Positions 1-11,030 of a stretch of DNA of 64,000 bases are shown here, piece by piece. This stretch comes from Orthonyx spaldingii. Its lineage: Eukaryota; Chordata; Aves; Passeriformes; Orthonychidae. The stretch is from assembly GCA_013397795.1 (NCBI GenBank), contig VZTJ01004489.1, positions 436,659 to 500,658 of the forward strand, read 5' to 3'. The first letter of the stretch is position 1. Each line of letters begins with the position of its first letter. Position numbers and translations under genes: made by a program. Under the pieces are notes generated by a model. The model had not been told where the DNA came from, made no database searches, and was given only the letters and a program-made list of their open reading frames with translations.

Positions 1-71
1 TTTTCCCCCCCACCTTTGGCAGCATACCTTCTAGATTTCCACACTCAGCTTTGTGGTTATCCAAACAAAGA

Positions 72-389
72 TTTTGAGTATTGATTGGTATACAATCCAA
101 TTAAAAGTTGTTCTGCCTCCAGGAAAAAAACCCCATATTTAAGAGTGGGACACCTGAGAAAAGACCATTTTTTTTCTTGTCCTGTTGCTGCCAGAGAAGC
201 AGGTCCTCTGCTTCTCTCTCTGATAAGACTGGGCCCTTGCCTTCCCCGGCAACCCCCCCCTGAGGGAGGAAGAGGAGTTTGGAGCGGCAGTGGAGCTGAG
301 TGTGGGGGATTATCCCGCTCTTAAATATTATTTTTTTTTCTGGAGGTGGAACAACTTTTAATTGGATTGTATACCTATCAGTACTTAAA
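72..389. mobile_element. Palindromic MITE-like element with ~80-bp terminal inverted repeats
   Basis: The left arm (about 72-151) and right arm (about 310-389) are reverse complements over roughly 80 bp. They share a perfect 27-bp core (87-113 against 349-375) and differ elsewhere by scattered substitutions and one small indel next to an A/T run. The arms flank about 158 bp of unrelated, more GC-rich interior. If the termini are taken at the TA dinucleotides (79-80 and 381-382), the ends read TATTGATTGGTATACAATCC and, inverted, TACTGATAGGTATACAATCC. TA at both ends would fit a Tc1/mariner-type target duplication, but no transposase remnant is visible. A non-autonomous DNA transposon or foldback element is the simplest reading. 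The family is not recognised, and the termini and target duplication are inferred. Confidence 0.6.
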
Positions 390-2164
390 ACTAACTGGTC
401 ACTAGTTCTGTTTCTCAGGAAGCAAACTGTACTACTTCCTGCAGCATAGGTCACTTCCAAGACTGACCTTTCCTAGGTAAACCCAGGACTCGTACTATCA
501 TAGACTGGTCCTAACCTGACTCCATGATACCTCAGATCCTGCCTTCAGTTTAAATTCTTGCAGGGCAGCTTAGGAGTTTGAGTGAAGAAACCTGTTGTTT
601 GTAATGCAGCTATGAAGGACAGCATTTCATACTGGCTAACAAGAAGAGAAGATTTATTATGTACTTAGGAGGTGTTACTTCTATGCATATTTTGCAAAAC
701 TGAAGGGAAATAAGTAGACTTCTGTCCCCTTCCCCCTGAAGAAAAGAAATTTGACAGCTGTGAATGGAACAGACTGAAGCCATTTTGGAAATGGATGTTT
801 AAATTGTACAGCATTGATGGGACTGTTTAATAAGTATTCTCTCTTTTTCTTTCATTGCATGAGGTTTTGCTTTTCTTGGATCACTCAGATTCTTGTAAAA
901 ATGTAATAAGCTACTATTCTGAATATGCCGAATAAGAAACAGATGGATCTCTTTAAAGAATAGTCTATCAGTAATATTAATGGGATCTCATGTTGAGGAA
1001 CCAGGCACCTCCCTTTCCTTAAGCCAGCCTTCTTGGCCTGAACAAAGAGGCTCTTCTAACAATGACTTGCACATGGAGAAAGAGGAGGTTTTGGTAGCTA
1101 CAATATAAAACGACATTTTTTTCTCCTCAGAATGTATTTTTAATGTGCTATATACCCTTGGCTATTATGCACGAGGTTTCCTGTGGTGGACTGATTTGAA
1201 TGCAAGGCTTGACCTTGTTGTCAATGCCTCTCTCACACCACAATTCAACTGGCGTAGTGGAGATCCTCTGACATAAGTGTCGTCCTCCCCAGTTAATACC
1301 GTGTAGGGCTATATTCATGTAACTAAGCAAGAACCTTCTGAATAAAGAAAACTCCAGTTGGTGTAGCAAACAACAGAATGTACATAACACACCTTAGACA
1401 TCAACTTATGTATGTAAGATTAGAATTCCAGGTTTTGCATTATCTTTTTGCTTTAGCGGAAGTGGCCCTGTACTCTCCTGTTCTCTTGTCTCATGTCACC
1501 TTTCTCAAGAAAGGGAGCTTAGTGGTATCAGTGGCTGAGTACTGCTTCATCTTCATGAACAACAGCTTCTTATAACCCATAACAGATATATTTCCATGCT
1601 ATGAACTCTCAAAACCTGACTTACCTGCTGTGCTGAAAGCCAGAATAGCAGCTTCAGATATAAATATGCCTATTAGACCCTGATGATGCACTTGGTGTGT
1701 CAACCCCTGGGTTGTCTGTGAGACAGCCAAGTGGATAAAGGCAAGTGTGGGACAGATTCGGTGATTCCTGTAGCCGCCCCAACTGTTAAATGGGTGTCAT
1801 GGGCAAAGCACGTGAGTTACACAAAAGATGTACTTCAGAAAAATCAAATAATAAAGCCAAGATGTTTCTTTACTGCTGTTATTTTCTTTTATTTGGGCTA
1901 TTTCCAAAGTTGGGCGGATGGGCTGTACAGCACTTGTTTGTTGATGAAATGATAACCTAGATAAAGCACATACATACTGTTATTTTAATAAAAGAAACAA
2001 GACTCACATTTAAAAGGGAAATATAATACAGTAAACATCCTTTTGTACTGGCCTAGTTATTTTTCTAAACTTGTGCCAGGCTGAGGTATTTGCCTTCCGA
2101 AGTAGAATTTTTGCTAGAGTCTGCAAGTCCTGTAATACCTTTTCCAGTAGCTGTTGAGTGAGCC
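390..2164. other. Unique AT-rich sequence, no gene seen
   Basis: No coding region, RNA gene or recognisable repeat was found. Open frames on both strands are below about 80 codons and lack splice context or family motifs. Confidence 0.6.
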
Positions 2165-2248
2165 AAAGGTCTGTGGTCAAGTGGGCATCTCACTTACAGC
2201 TCTTTATTGAACGTCTAATGCATTAGACTTCAAGTCCCACAGACCTTT
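2165..2248. repeat. Nested inverted repeat with a 16-bp central palindrome
   Basis: AAAGGTCTGTGG at 2165-2176 is repeated in inverted orientation as CCACAGACCTTT at 2237-2248 (12 of 12). The intervening 60 bases contain the perfect palindrome GTCTAATGCATTAGAC at 2213-2228. The palindrome lies towards one arm, so the unit is not a simple symmetric hairpin. It could be a decayed DNA-transposon end pair or a chance arrangement. No family is recognised. Confidence 0.4.
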
Positions 2249-4167
2249 CTCTTCCTAAGCAAAGCAGTTGAGCATTTAATTTTCTACTTCATCACAGTTC
2301 CAAGGAAAACACCAGAAAATTAATCCAGTCTTCAGCTGGTGATATCCATGAGTCTTGGATGTGCATGATATTTTTTGATTTAAACTATTCAAAATTTAGA
2401 TGAGATTTTTGTTTTATTTGATTTTAAAACAACCTGAAAACACAGGAAAATGTTTTCAAAATTTAAGCTAATTTTCCTTTGAACACTAACTTTTTTTCAT
2501 CAGTTATTGGAGTCTTTTTAGGGTGTCCTATTCAGATGTAAACCCACCTTTGTGTGCATCTCATCTTTAATATATTTTAGAATCATTTTTAAGTAAATTC
2601 ATCCAGTCTTGTTCTGTAGACGTATTACCACTTCTCTCAAACTGTAGTAAGATTATTTGTTGTAAAGAAGGTAGAGATCTGAATAGAGGTAGATGTGAGT
2701 GCCACCACCCATGAGAACGGTTATGCTGGATTATTGGTCTGGGATGCTCCAACCCAGTGAGAGTTCCCATCAATGATTTGTTTTGTAGAATTTCCAACAC
2801 AGGAGTCTAGACTGAAACAGAGAGAGATTAGATTAAGGAGTGAAAGGAGAGATTAGATTAAGGAGTGAGAACTGGTGTGAAAATAAATAATATTTTCTTC
2901 CTAAAGAGGTCTGTGTTCAGGATCAGTCTGATGTGAGGCAACAGGAACTTGATGCCACCATCTGTACTTAGACCTGCTACAACAGCAACCATTACAACCT
3001 ACTCCAGGCCTTGCACAATTTTGTCTCCAGCATTCTTGTAATTCTTACAGGTGTCCTTTAAGATGTGCTCTCTGTAGGAGAAATAATGTTTCCTTCCTTT
3101 ATACCTAGAGCAAAAAAAGGAAACCCAGCAACTGCTTTGGTGCTCAGCTGTGATAATGGTGGGGTGAAGGAAGCTTTGCTGTCAGTATGGTGGAGAGCAG
3201 AAGCATTTGTCATATCTTGAAGGGAAGAAAAAGGCACACAGAGAATATTGCCTGAGTGTTTGGTATTCTTTTTCCATAACACCAAGTGTACTGGTAGCAC
3301 AAGCTAGATTGCATTTAGAAATCTTTCTTTCTAGAAAGATTTAAAATGGTTTGTCTTTAGAGAAGAAAAAGATTGCTCAGAAAACTGAGCTCCTGCGTGG
3401 TGGGCTATTTGAGGTTTCAGAGTATATTTAGTTTATTTTTGACTTGAATTAGAACTGAGTCAAAAGTGTTTGCAGAAAAAAATTGGAAATGTTTCTCTTT
3501 GATACTATCAGATCAAATATAAGAAAACAAAAATCTTCTCCTTACAGAGAAGAAATGCTGAATATTTGATGATGACAATATTAATGACCTTTGAAAATGC
3601 ATTATAAATCCAGGGCACTGTCAACATTGGTATTAGTGGCAGATAAGTTTGTTTAAATAGCATTTAAGACAGCTTATTCATTAAACACAATCTTTTGGAT
3701 GTTTAGAAATGTCTTATTATATTATTATGCTTACAGTTTATACTTATTATACTTAGAGCTGACCTGTTGCTCATTTAGCTGGAATTGAACAGTTGTTCTT
3801 GTAGTCCATTATATTTGCTTTGATGAAAGAAAGGCTGGCAAAAAGTGACATTGCCAATAACTTACTTTCCAGTGAGGAGGTACCAATAATGTTCAGGTAA
3901 ATATCCAAAGCATTAGGCCTTCTTCCTCAGAATGATATTAGGATGACATGTTGCACTTTGAATTGAAGCCAAAAGAATCCTCATTTAGTGTCTCTGAACA
4001 ATGCTGGTACATATTTTGCAAAGAACAATGCTGGCCATGCTTGTTCATGGGATAGTCATTAGTAGTTTGATTAGCATTGTTCTGAAATACGATTTTCCAG
4101 CCAAAACCTAACAGTCTTCCCCTCAATCCCCCTCTGTGAAAACTGCTCTAAACCTCTGTAGGGCACA
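2249..4167. other. Unique AT-rich sequence, no gene seen
   Basis: Nothing coding is supportable. It contains the two-copy tandem repeat at 2823-2872. It also has a small hairpin at 3319-3342, AAATCTTTCT and AGAAAGATTT separated by a 4-base loop, of a size expected by chance in AT-rich DNA. Confidence 0.55.
2823..2872. repeat. Two-copy tandem repeat, 25-bp unit
   Basis: Two near-identical adjacent copies (2823-2847 and 2848-2872) of a purine-rich unit beginning AGAGATTAGATTAAGGAGTG. They diverge only at the last few bases of the second copy, consistent with a recent local duplication by replication slippage. Confidence 0.85.
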
Positions 4168-4296
4168 ATGAAGTTTTACAACCATTTAGTGAGCACACTT
4201 TTGTTTCTGTACAATAAGGGGAAATCTGCAAAGAGGCGAGCAACGCCATCCCCTACTAAGTTCAAGAAGAAGCACCAGAGTTTAAATAGTCTTTAA

Positions 4297-7200
4297 TATC
4301 TCTTTCTAAGTACTTGTAATTCAGAATTACCCATATAACCTTATCAAAATGCTCTTGTTCAGCAACGAGGGAGTGTGTATATTTTAAACAAAAGACACTG
4401 TGCCACACTGGTTTGCAAAAGCCCAGGTGATTCCATAGGTCTAGCTCCCAAGGCAAAGAGGCCTGGTACTGCAGCAAGAGCTTGGTACCAAGATGTGTCT
4501 GAGTCTGTGCTTCAGCAGTGCCTGGTGGAAGAAGTGTTCTTTTGCTTTGTGAGTTTGGGGTTAATTCGTGTGAGTGATTGCCTCTGCAGCCCAATTTTTT
4601 GTGTCCAAGGTCAGCAAAAGAGGTAAACCATAAAATGAACAGGTTAGTCTTCTGTAGATTGTGCAGCACATTAGAATTGAGACTTTCCTGCTTTTGGTCT
4701 GTTGCAGTGGTCCTAACCATCACCAACAGGAGCAGACCTGAGAATTATAGGACAGTTCTTACCTTTTCTGTAACACTTATGTGTTTCTCCAGAAAATTAA
4801 TCTTCCTGCAATGGTGGATAACAACATAGGTATGGATCTATTATACTCTGAATTTTTAATCATGTCAGGTAAAGAAGAATAGGAAAGGTATAGATAAAAT
4901 TTAGCTTTGCTTCTGTGTTTCAAGGCTGGAACAATTACTGAGAATACTGAAAGATGTAAATGTCACGTGTCATGGTGGAGTGTGCATTTTGCTGGTAATT
5001 GCTACAGTTTTACATCACCAGGATTTTTGTCATGTGTTGCCACCAATCTGGTATTGGCTGAAGACTGAGAATGGTAGACGTCGAAGATCACCTCTGTGAT
5101 CTCACTAAGCTTCTTCTGTCTTCTCTGGCACAGCTTTGTGACCCTTCCTCTCAGCAGCCCTGGCATCACTTCTTGCCTTTAAACCTGTAGTCCAGCTAAA
5201 GGCTGCGCCGCAGTGGATGCCTTATAATGACAAGTTTTGGCAGATATGAAGAATACTGTTGTCCTAGCACATCTCAGATTCAAGTCCTGATCCTTTTCTA
5301 ACATGCAGTCCTCACAACTGTCTTTCAGGCTTAGGAAGACTTACAGGTGAGAAAAATATTTTTCTCTTAATTAGGAAAGCTTCAGCATAGGGATCAGGAT
5401 TTAGATTGTTATCCCAGACTCACAGCAATGCCAGACCACTTAGACTGAGGGTTGCAAGGAGATGCTAGGATTCTGGAATAGACTGAATAATGGTGTTGGA
5501 CATGACTGTCTTAGAATCAATTTCAAAGGTAATCAAAAGGCAGCAGAAAGTGTAGTTATAATTAGCTAAAGTTGTCAGTGACTAAAGGATGGAAAATGAA
5601 GAAGTGAAAGACAGAGGCAGTGGGCACTTATTTCTATATTTGATTATATCCAGGCAGCACTGATAGAATGCTGTACGTGACCTCTTGTGCAAGGCTGAAA
5701 AGCTCTCTCTCCTTCATGAAATTAAAGAGGCTTGTTTCTGCTGAAATCCTGCAGACAGAAAATGATGGCTGCCTTTTCTGTTGCTAAGAAAAGCTTGCAA
5801 ATGCTGATAACTGATCTTGCAGTTTTCACTTCAGTGCCAATATCTTACTCATGTGTCCTGTGTTGGCAGACACAAGACAATTATTTGAGCTGGAAAGCTA
5901 GAGCAGCACGCATGAGGTGTCTGTTTTTCTGGTTAGAACCTGAGTTTGGCTTGCTGCAATGTTAAATTATGAGCATTAACAATGTTTTAAATCTGTTAAA
6001 CTGAAAACTTAACCAGCTAAGATCCGTGAGTGAAAAACCATGCACTGCTGAGGTTTCTCTGTGGTGATGCATGGAACAGGTAGGACAGGGAGTTTGCAAA
6101 ATGTTGTTAGACTGGTTGCAGGGTCGGGGGGAAGAAGTTACAACTATTTGTGGAGCACTCCATAAATGAGTGGCTTCCATGACTAAAAGACAACATTAAA
6201 TAAGTGACATGCACGGTCACGATCCTGTAAATGGTAAATGTCACCTTTCTTGTTTCTGCCTGGACAGATTACTCTGACACTTTTAGATATAATGAATGCT
6301 CAACTGCCTTTGTATTTGAGTTGCACTTGATCTCTCTATCTATAACAGGTCCTAGATATCTGGACCAGTGGTCCTCCATGCCAGCCTGATTCCTTCAAAT
6401 GCCCATAAATTGAGAGATTTATATGACCATGCTCCTGGATTACACATGACCAAGTTCCAAATCCTTTAAGTTGTGACATTGTTCTGGCTTGCTGTCCTGC
6501 ATGTGATCTTCAGTGCCTGTGGTTCAATCCGACAATGGCTCAGGATCCTGATGGTCCCCATGGCATTTACTGTATGTAAATGGCTTGTATAACCATGCTT
6601 TTCTCTTTCAAATCCATGACCCATAGGATAAGGAGGTTCTTCAGGGATCACTCTCACACTGAGACAGATCAGACTTAGTGCACTACAGATGTGACCTTAT
6701 AGTGGCCCACAGAGTTGAAGGAATAAATATGGCCATAAATAGGTTAAAACTAGAAGAGAACTGTAGAAGTAGTTGGCATTTGTCTTGCAGGAGAATTGTA
6801 CTCTGAAGGTAGGTGAGGGTGATAGCAGCAGTATCCAGTGAAAAACAGCATTTCTTTCTCCACATGCAGGAGCAGGAAAGGGGCCTTAAGCTTACTTACA
6901 AAGGACATGGGACACTCAGAAACATAATTTCCAAATCTTTCATGACTGGAGAAGGGGAAGGAAGACCTCCAGCTCGGTGCAAATGTAATTCAGGGCATAC
7001 TGAACTACACAGATGATCACAAGTTTTTCCAGAAGAAATGGGTGTTCTGACTTCATCTGTGATTTAGACTGAGTTAAGCCTGAGCTGCCAGAGCCAATCT
7101 TTGGTCTGTTATGGATCAGTGACCACTTTTAGGTCATTTTACTCAGGTTTCTATCACTTTATGAATCACACAGCATGATGTTATCTATGTATGAACATTT

Positions 7201-9608
7201 CCCTCACATAAATCTTTTCAGCAGCCCATAAGCTTGTCAGTCTGGGCAAAGGTAACTGTTGTGATGTCAGAAAGGCACAGCTTTATTAGTCTCTGTTAAA
7301 ATTGGAAGGGATTTTTTTTTTTCAGTCAATTAGTACTGAGGAAAAAAGCAAAACCCGTGTCTTCCTCAAACATAGCACACCATGTACTTCTTATTAAGGA
7401 CAATGTGTGTGCTGAGTGTCACATTTCAAACTTCAGCTGTTTTTGCTGTTGCCCTATTCAAAAACAAGTATGGTTAGAGTTTCATTACAATGGGAAAAGT
7501 GTGTGTGTATATTTGTTTCCCACTGTTCCATAGCACAAAAGCTATTGGGAATTTGCTCCCATTTTAGCAAGATGCACTGGTTTTGTGTTTTGTTTTTACC
7601 TTAAAACATAGAAAAAATCAGCTTCAAAAGTGGATATATGTGTGAAACCAAGAGGCTAAGGAAGCAGTTATTTTCCAGCTTTAACTAGTGGTGATGCTAC
7701 TACTGTGATGGTTGGCTGAATTCTTCAGCTAAGGATCTCAAAGTATATAAAATTAAAGTTATACTTAATCTATGTATTTGTGGCTCAACTGAGATCAGAC
7801 TGTTATGTGATGTAGTGTTACTTCTGTAAGTAGCTTAGTGGCTTCTGTGTTTCACTGCAGGGATCTTTCTGTGGCTGGATATGAGGCTTTTAGGGCTCTC
7901 AAATTATTCCAACCACATCATGTAGGGTGAAAGGGTTCATGTACATGTCTAATTTGACTAGATAGATGAAGTGAAGGAACCAGTCTTTATTGTTGAGATA
8001 GGGAAATGAGGTGAAGGAGACATGTGCCAAAGTTCAATCAGATAGATGTGGGCTAAGAACTGAGGCCATGTCTTACAATTCCCTTAATGATAAGAGAAAG
8101 TATTCCTGTTTGGTTATGGCAAACTAACACAGGTAATGTGCCGCACTGAAGTGGTGTCTGTTAAGGTCTTTCGGAATTCCCCTCTCTCCTCCCCTGCTTA
8201 TTCACAGTAAAATGTATTTTCATTAACAATGATTCTGCAGTGCTTTTGTACTATATGTACAGGAAGCTGAATGAGTGTCTGGGGACCTTTTAACTGGATC
8301 TATAAAAAGTCTGTGTCAATAAAATCCTGTCAGATCTATCCTTCAATACTGTGATTACAGAAGAGGAAAAAGAAAGGTATTGCTCAATGCGACTGCAATA
8401 TTCCAGCGTGTAATCTTCTCCCATGTGGTTATGTTTCCTCAGATAAGAAAAATTGCCGCTCTGGTGTCAGTGGGGATGGGGTCACTGAAAGGGAACAGGA
8501 GTGTTTTCATTTTTTTCACAATGGACAGTTGTTTTTTGTGTTTTCCTGGCTGGATAAGCTATGTCCATGGTTACTGAACAAAGTTTATTTCTGTAGGAAA
8601 TAGGTAACCATGTTTGTGCAGTGGGGGTATCAGAACACAGAGGATTTAAAAGAAAGGGTCCAGAGGTCATCAGCAGAGGGGATAGGATGAGGAAATGCAG
8701 TGAGGTATATTGTGTGGATTCTGGCATATACTTCATGGGATGCTTCCTTTCAAGCGCTAGTGAGCAAGAGGGGTGAATAGCTCTTTGATAATACAGCAGC
8801 AGGGTGAATTAATTTCAGGACCAGCTCTTCACCCTGTATAAAATAGTACAACTGATTTATGCCCACAGAGGATTTGGCCTGAAGCTTTAATTGCTTTCTT
8901 GGCTAAGTTCTATTTTCCTTATGAGTGCTCATACTATCAAAGGAGTGTTAAGTGTTGTATTTCACCAAAACCTCTCACTCCTGCCACCCTATTTGTTCAT
9001 TAGGTTCTCTTCAAGAATTGCTGCAGAATATCTTTATTTCTTAGATCCAATAAAAAGTGTGTCCAGAACTACAAAAGGCTTTGTGAATGCCAACAGCATT
9101 CCTAAGTTGTCCTTCCTTGTTAGGTGACCAGTGGAATGCTGACAGGTTATAAATGCAGAGTTAATCTTACTAGATAATTTATGCCATTGCCACACTGTTT
9201 GTATCCTGGGTTTCCACATGCATCTTCAGATTTCCATATTGCTTCAGGTACAATTGTGCTTTGACCTCATATAACATTATTGCTTAGAGCACCAATCAAA
9301 CTGAATGCAGCTCATGGGTGCAAAGCTGAGGGCTGGGGAGAGTGCTCTGTGCTCTGGTGCTTGGAGTAGACCTAAACCCCTGTCCAAACACCACGATGGA
9401 ATCTCAGGCAGTTGGTTTCTGCTGAGTGCTATGCACTTATCCTGCTCAAGTGTAGGATCTAAGGCCCTTCCAAATTAACATCTACTTGAACCAGATTCAC
9501 TCTTCCATACTATGTAGCTCTTGCAAGGAGCAAGTGATATATTTTCCCCAAAGGGTTGACACTTTAAAACAAGAACAGTAAACAAATAGTGAGCATCAAA
9601 AGGGGTAT
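4297..9608. other. Unique sequence, no gene seen
   Basis: About 5.3 kb without a supportable gene or repeat. The longest frame in the window, 154 codons on the minus strand at 4262-4726, lies at the left edge. It matches no family I recognise, has no flanking splice signals, and carries competing open frames on the other strand, so it is treated as chance. A (GT)n run of about five units lies near 7500. Confidence 0.5.
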
Positions 9609-9634
9609 TTTTAAGTTGTTTTTTGCAGGTAAGA
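9609..9634 (+). promoter_or_regulatory. Recursive-splice-like site (3' and 5' splice signals abutting)
   Basis: A T-rich tract ending TTGTTTTTTGCAG (AG at 9627-9628) is followed directly by GTAAGA, so a strong acceptor consensus abuts a strong donor consensus with no exon between. This is the layout of recursive splice sites known from very long introns of Drosophila and vertebrate genes. No clear branch-point consensus is seen upstream. The CAGGTAAG octamer is expected once or twice per 64 kb by chance, so only the added pyrimidine tract makes this notable. No exon was found to anchor it. Confidence 0.3.
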
Positions 9635-10679
9635 GAGACTGAATGGTTTGGATAGGATCATGATAAAAAATTTGAAATATGTTGTTAAACTGAAATTTCA
9701 GACTGGTGTCTTAAAGGCAAGATGTGAACTATTTTTGTTTCAATGTTGCTTTCTGCTTCTCATATGCATAACTGTATTCATGTTTTGGTTACACTTCAAT
9801 CATAAATATTCACGGTAGGAAAAGTGGCTGTGGCAATATCAGATGTGACTATATCCCAGGCTGCTTGTTATCGCCTTTCTGAGCCAGGTGATAGAATGGG
9901 ATGCAAAAAAGTTCCTCATCTGCTTCCATGCAGAAGCCATCTGTGTCTGTTTTAGCAGGAAGATGATTATCTAAGGGTGGCTGCCTGGTGTTATGGTGAA
10001 GTAAGCCAAAAAGCACACAGAGACCATTTCCATTATAATATATTCTAGGATATTGTACAATGGGCTAGCAAAAGAATGTACTCATTAGAAAACTCATCAT
10101 TATATTCTTCATATCCTCCCAAAAATCTTTGGGTTTTTAGACATTTGAAGCCTCTCTAGAGGTGGGTAGAAAGGTATGAAATTACACATCAGACGACACT
10201 CACAATAAAAGATAATTTTTGAATGGGTAATGTACCTACTTGGTCTGTAGTAGACTTTGTGTGTTATCTTTTCCCTCATCAGGTGCATATTCTTGGCATT
10301 GGGAAGCTGTAATACAGTCAACAGTTTGTGTTGTACAATCAACTCACTACTCTTGTAGTCATAATAATGCCTCAGAGTTGTAGCATATTTTATTACAGCA
10401 CAAAAAATTCATTGGTTCTCGTGGCATGCCTGAGGTGCTGCTGGAGGCTGCAATGAAAGAAATTGAAATTAGGAATTGGAGTAAATTTTTGGTTCATGCA
10501 GTTCATCTGATGGAAGCAGGCAGATAGGAATTTCCACGTCACTTGTCAGCATTTTCTTTGATTGATGCTCCTAGGGGTGATGTCAGCTGAAGTTTGCCCG
10601 AATGCAGGAGGATTTATGATGATTTGTGTTACATATCATGGACTTGCTGCAGATAAATAATGAGTATTCAGCCTGGGGT
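9635..10679. other. Unique sequence, no gene seen
   Basis: AT-rich and without supportable coding, RNA or repeat features. Open frames are at most about 77 codons. Confidence 0.55.
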
Positions 10680-11030
10680 GGAGGCAGCTTCAAGGGCAGA
10701 CCAACAGCAGCCCTGCAGTGCCTGAAGAAGTGCTGCCACTATGGACAGCAGGACATGGTGGGAAGGTGAGACACAGCAGATATTCACTGAAACAAGAGGG
10801 AAGAAAACTGTACACAGGAAGAAACCTGTTGTCCATGAGGGCAGTCAGGCAGTGAAGACAGTGCCCAGGGGGGCTGCGTGGTCTCTGTCCTTGGAGGTTT
10901 TTAAAACCCATTTGGTCCCAGCCCTGGGTATTCTGGCCTCACCACATGGCTGAGCCTACCTTGAGCAGAATGTTGATCTAGAGACATCCTGAGCTTCCTT
11001 CCAACCTGAAGTATTGTCTGGTCCCCTGGC
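10680..11030 (+). mobile_element. CR1 LINE, degraded 3' fragment
   Basis: The order of diagnostic segments matches the plus strand of a CR1 3' end. A GGACAGCAGGACA-like segment near 10,743 comes first. A 'cagtgaagacagtgcccaggg' segment near 10,850 corresponds to the family's 'gaa..gctgcccagg' stretch. A 'tccttggaggtttttaaaac' segment near 10,890, a 'ttgagcagaatgttgatcta' segment near 10,960 and finally 'cttccttccaacctgaa' near 11,000 follow. The terminal octamer repeat is eroded. Divergence is high and the boundaries are approximate, so this is an old 5'-truncated copy with no coding capacity. Confidence 0.75.

Noticed and set aside
4262..4726. 154-codon minus-strand open frame, the longest in the window
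   Set aside because: No recognisable domain, no splice or promoter context, and two plus-strand frames overlap it. One frame of this length is expected in 64 kb of AT-moderate DNA.
6515..6560. tRNA B-box-like GGTTCAATCC
   Set aside because: No A-box, acceptor stem or anticodon arm can be placed at the right distance.
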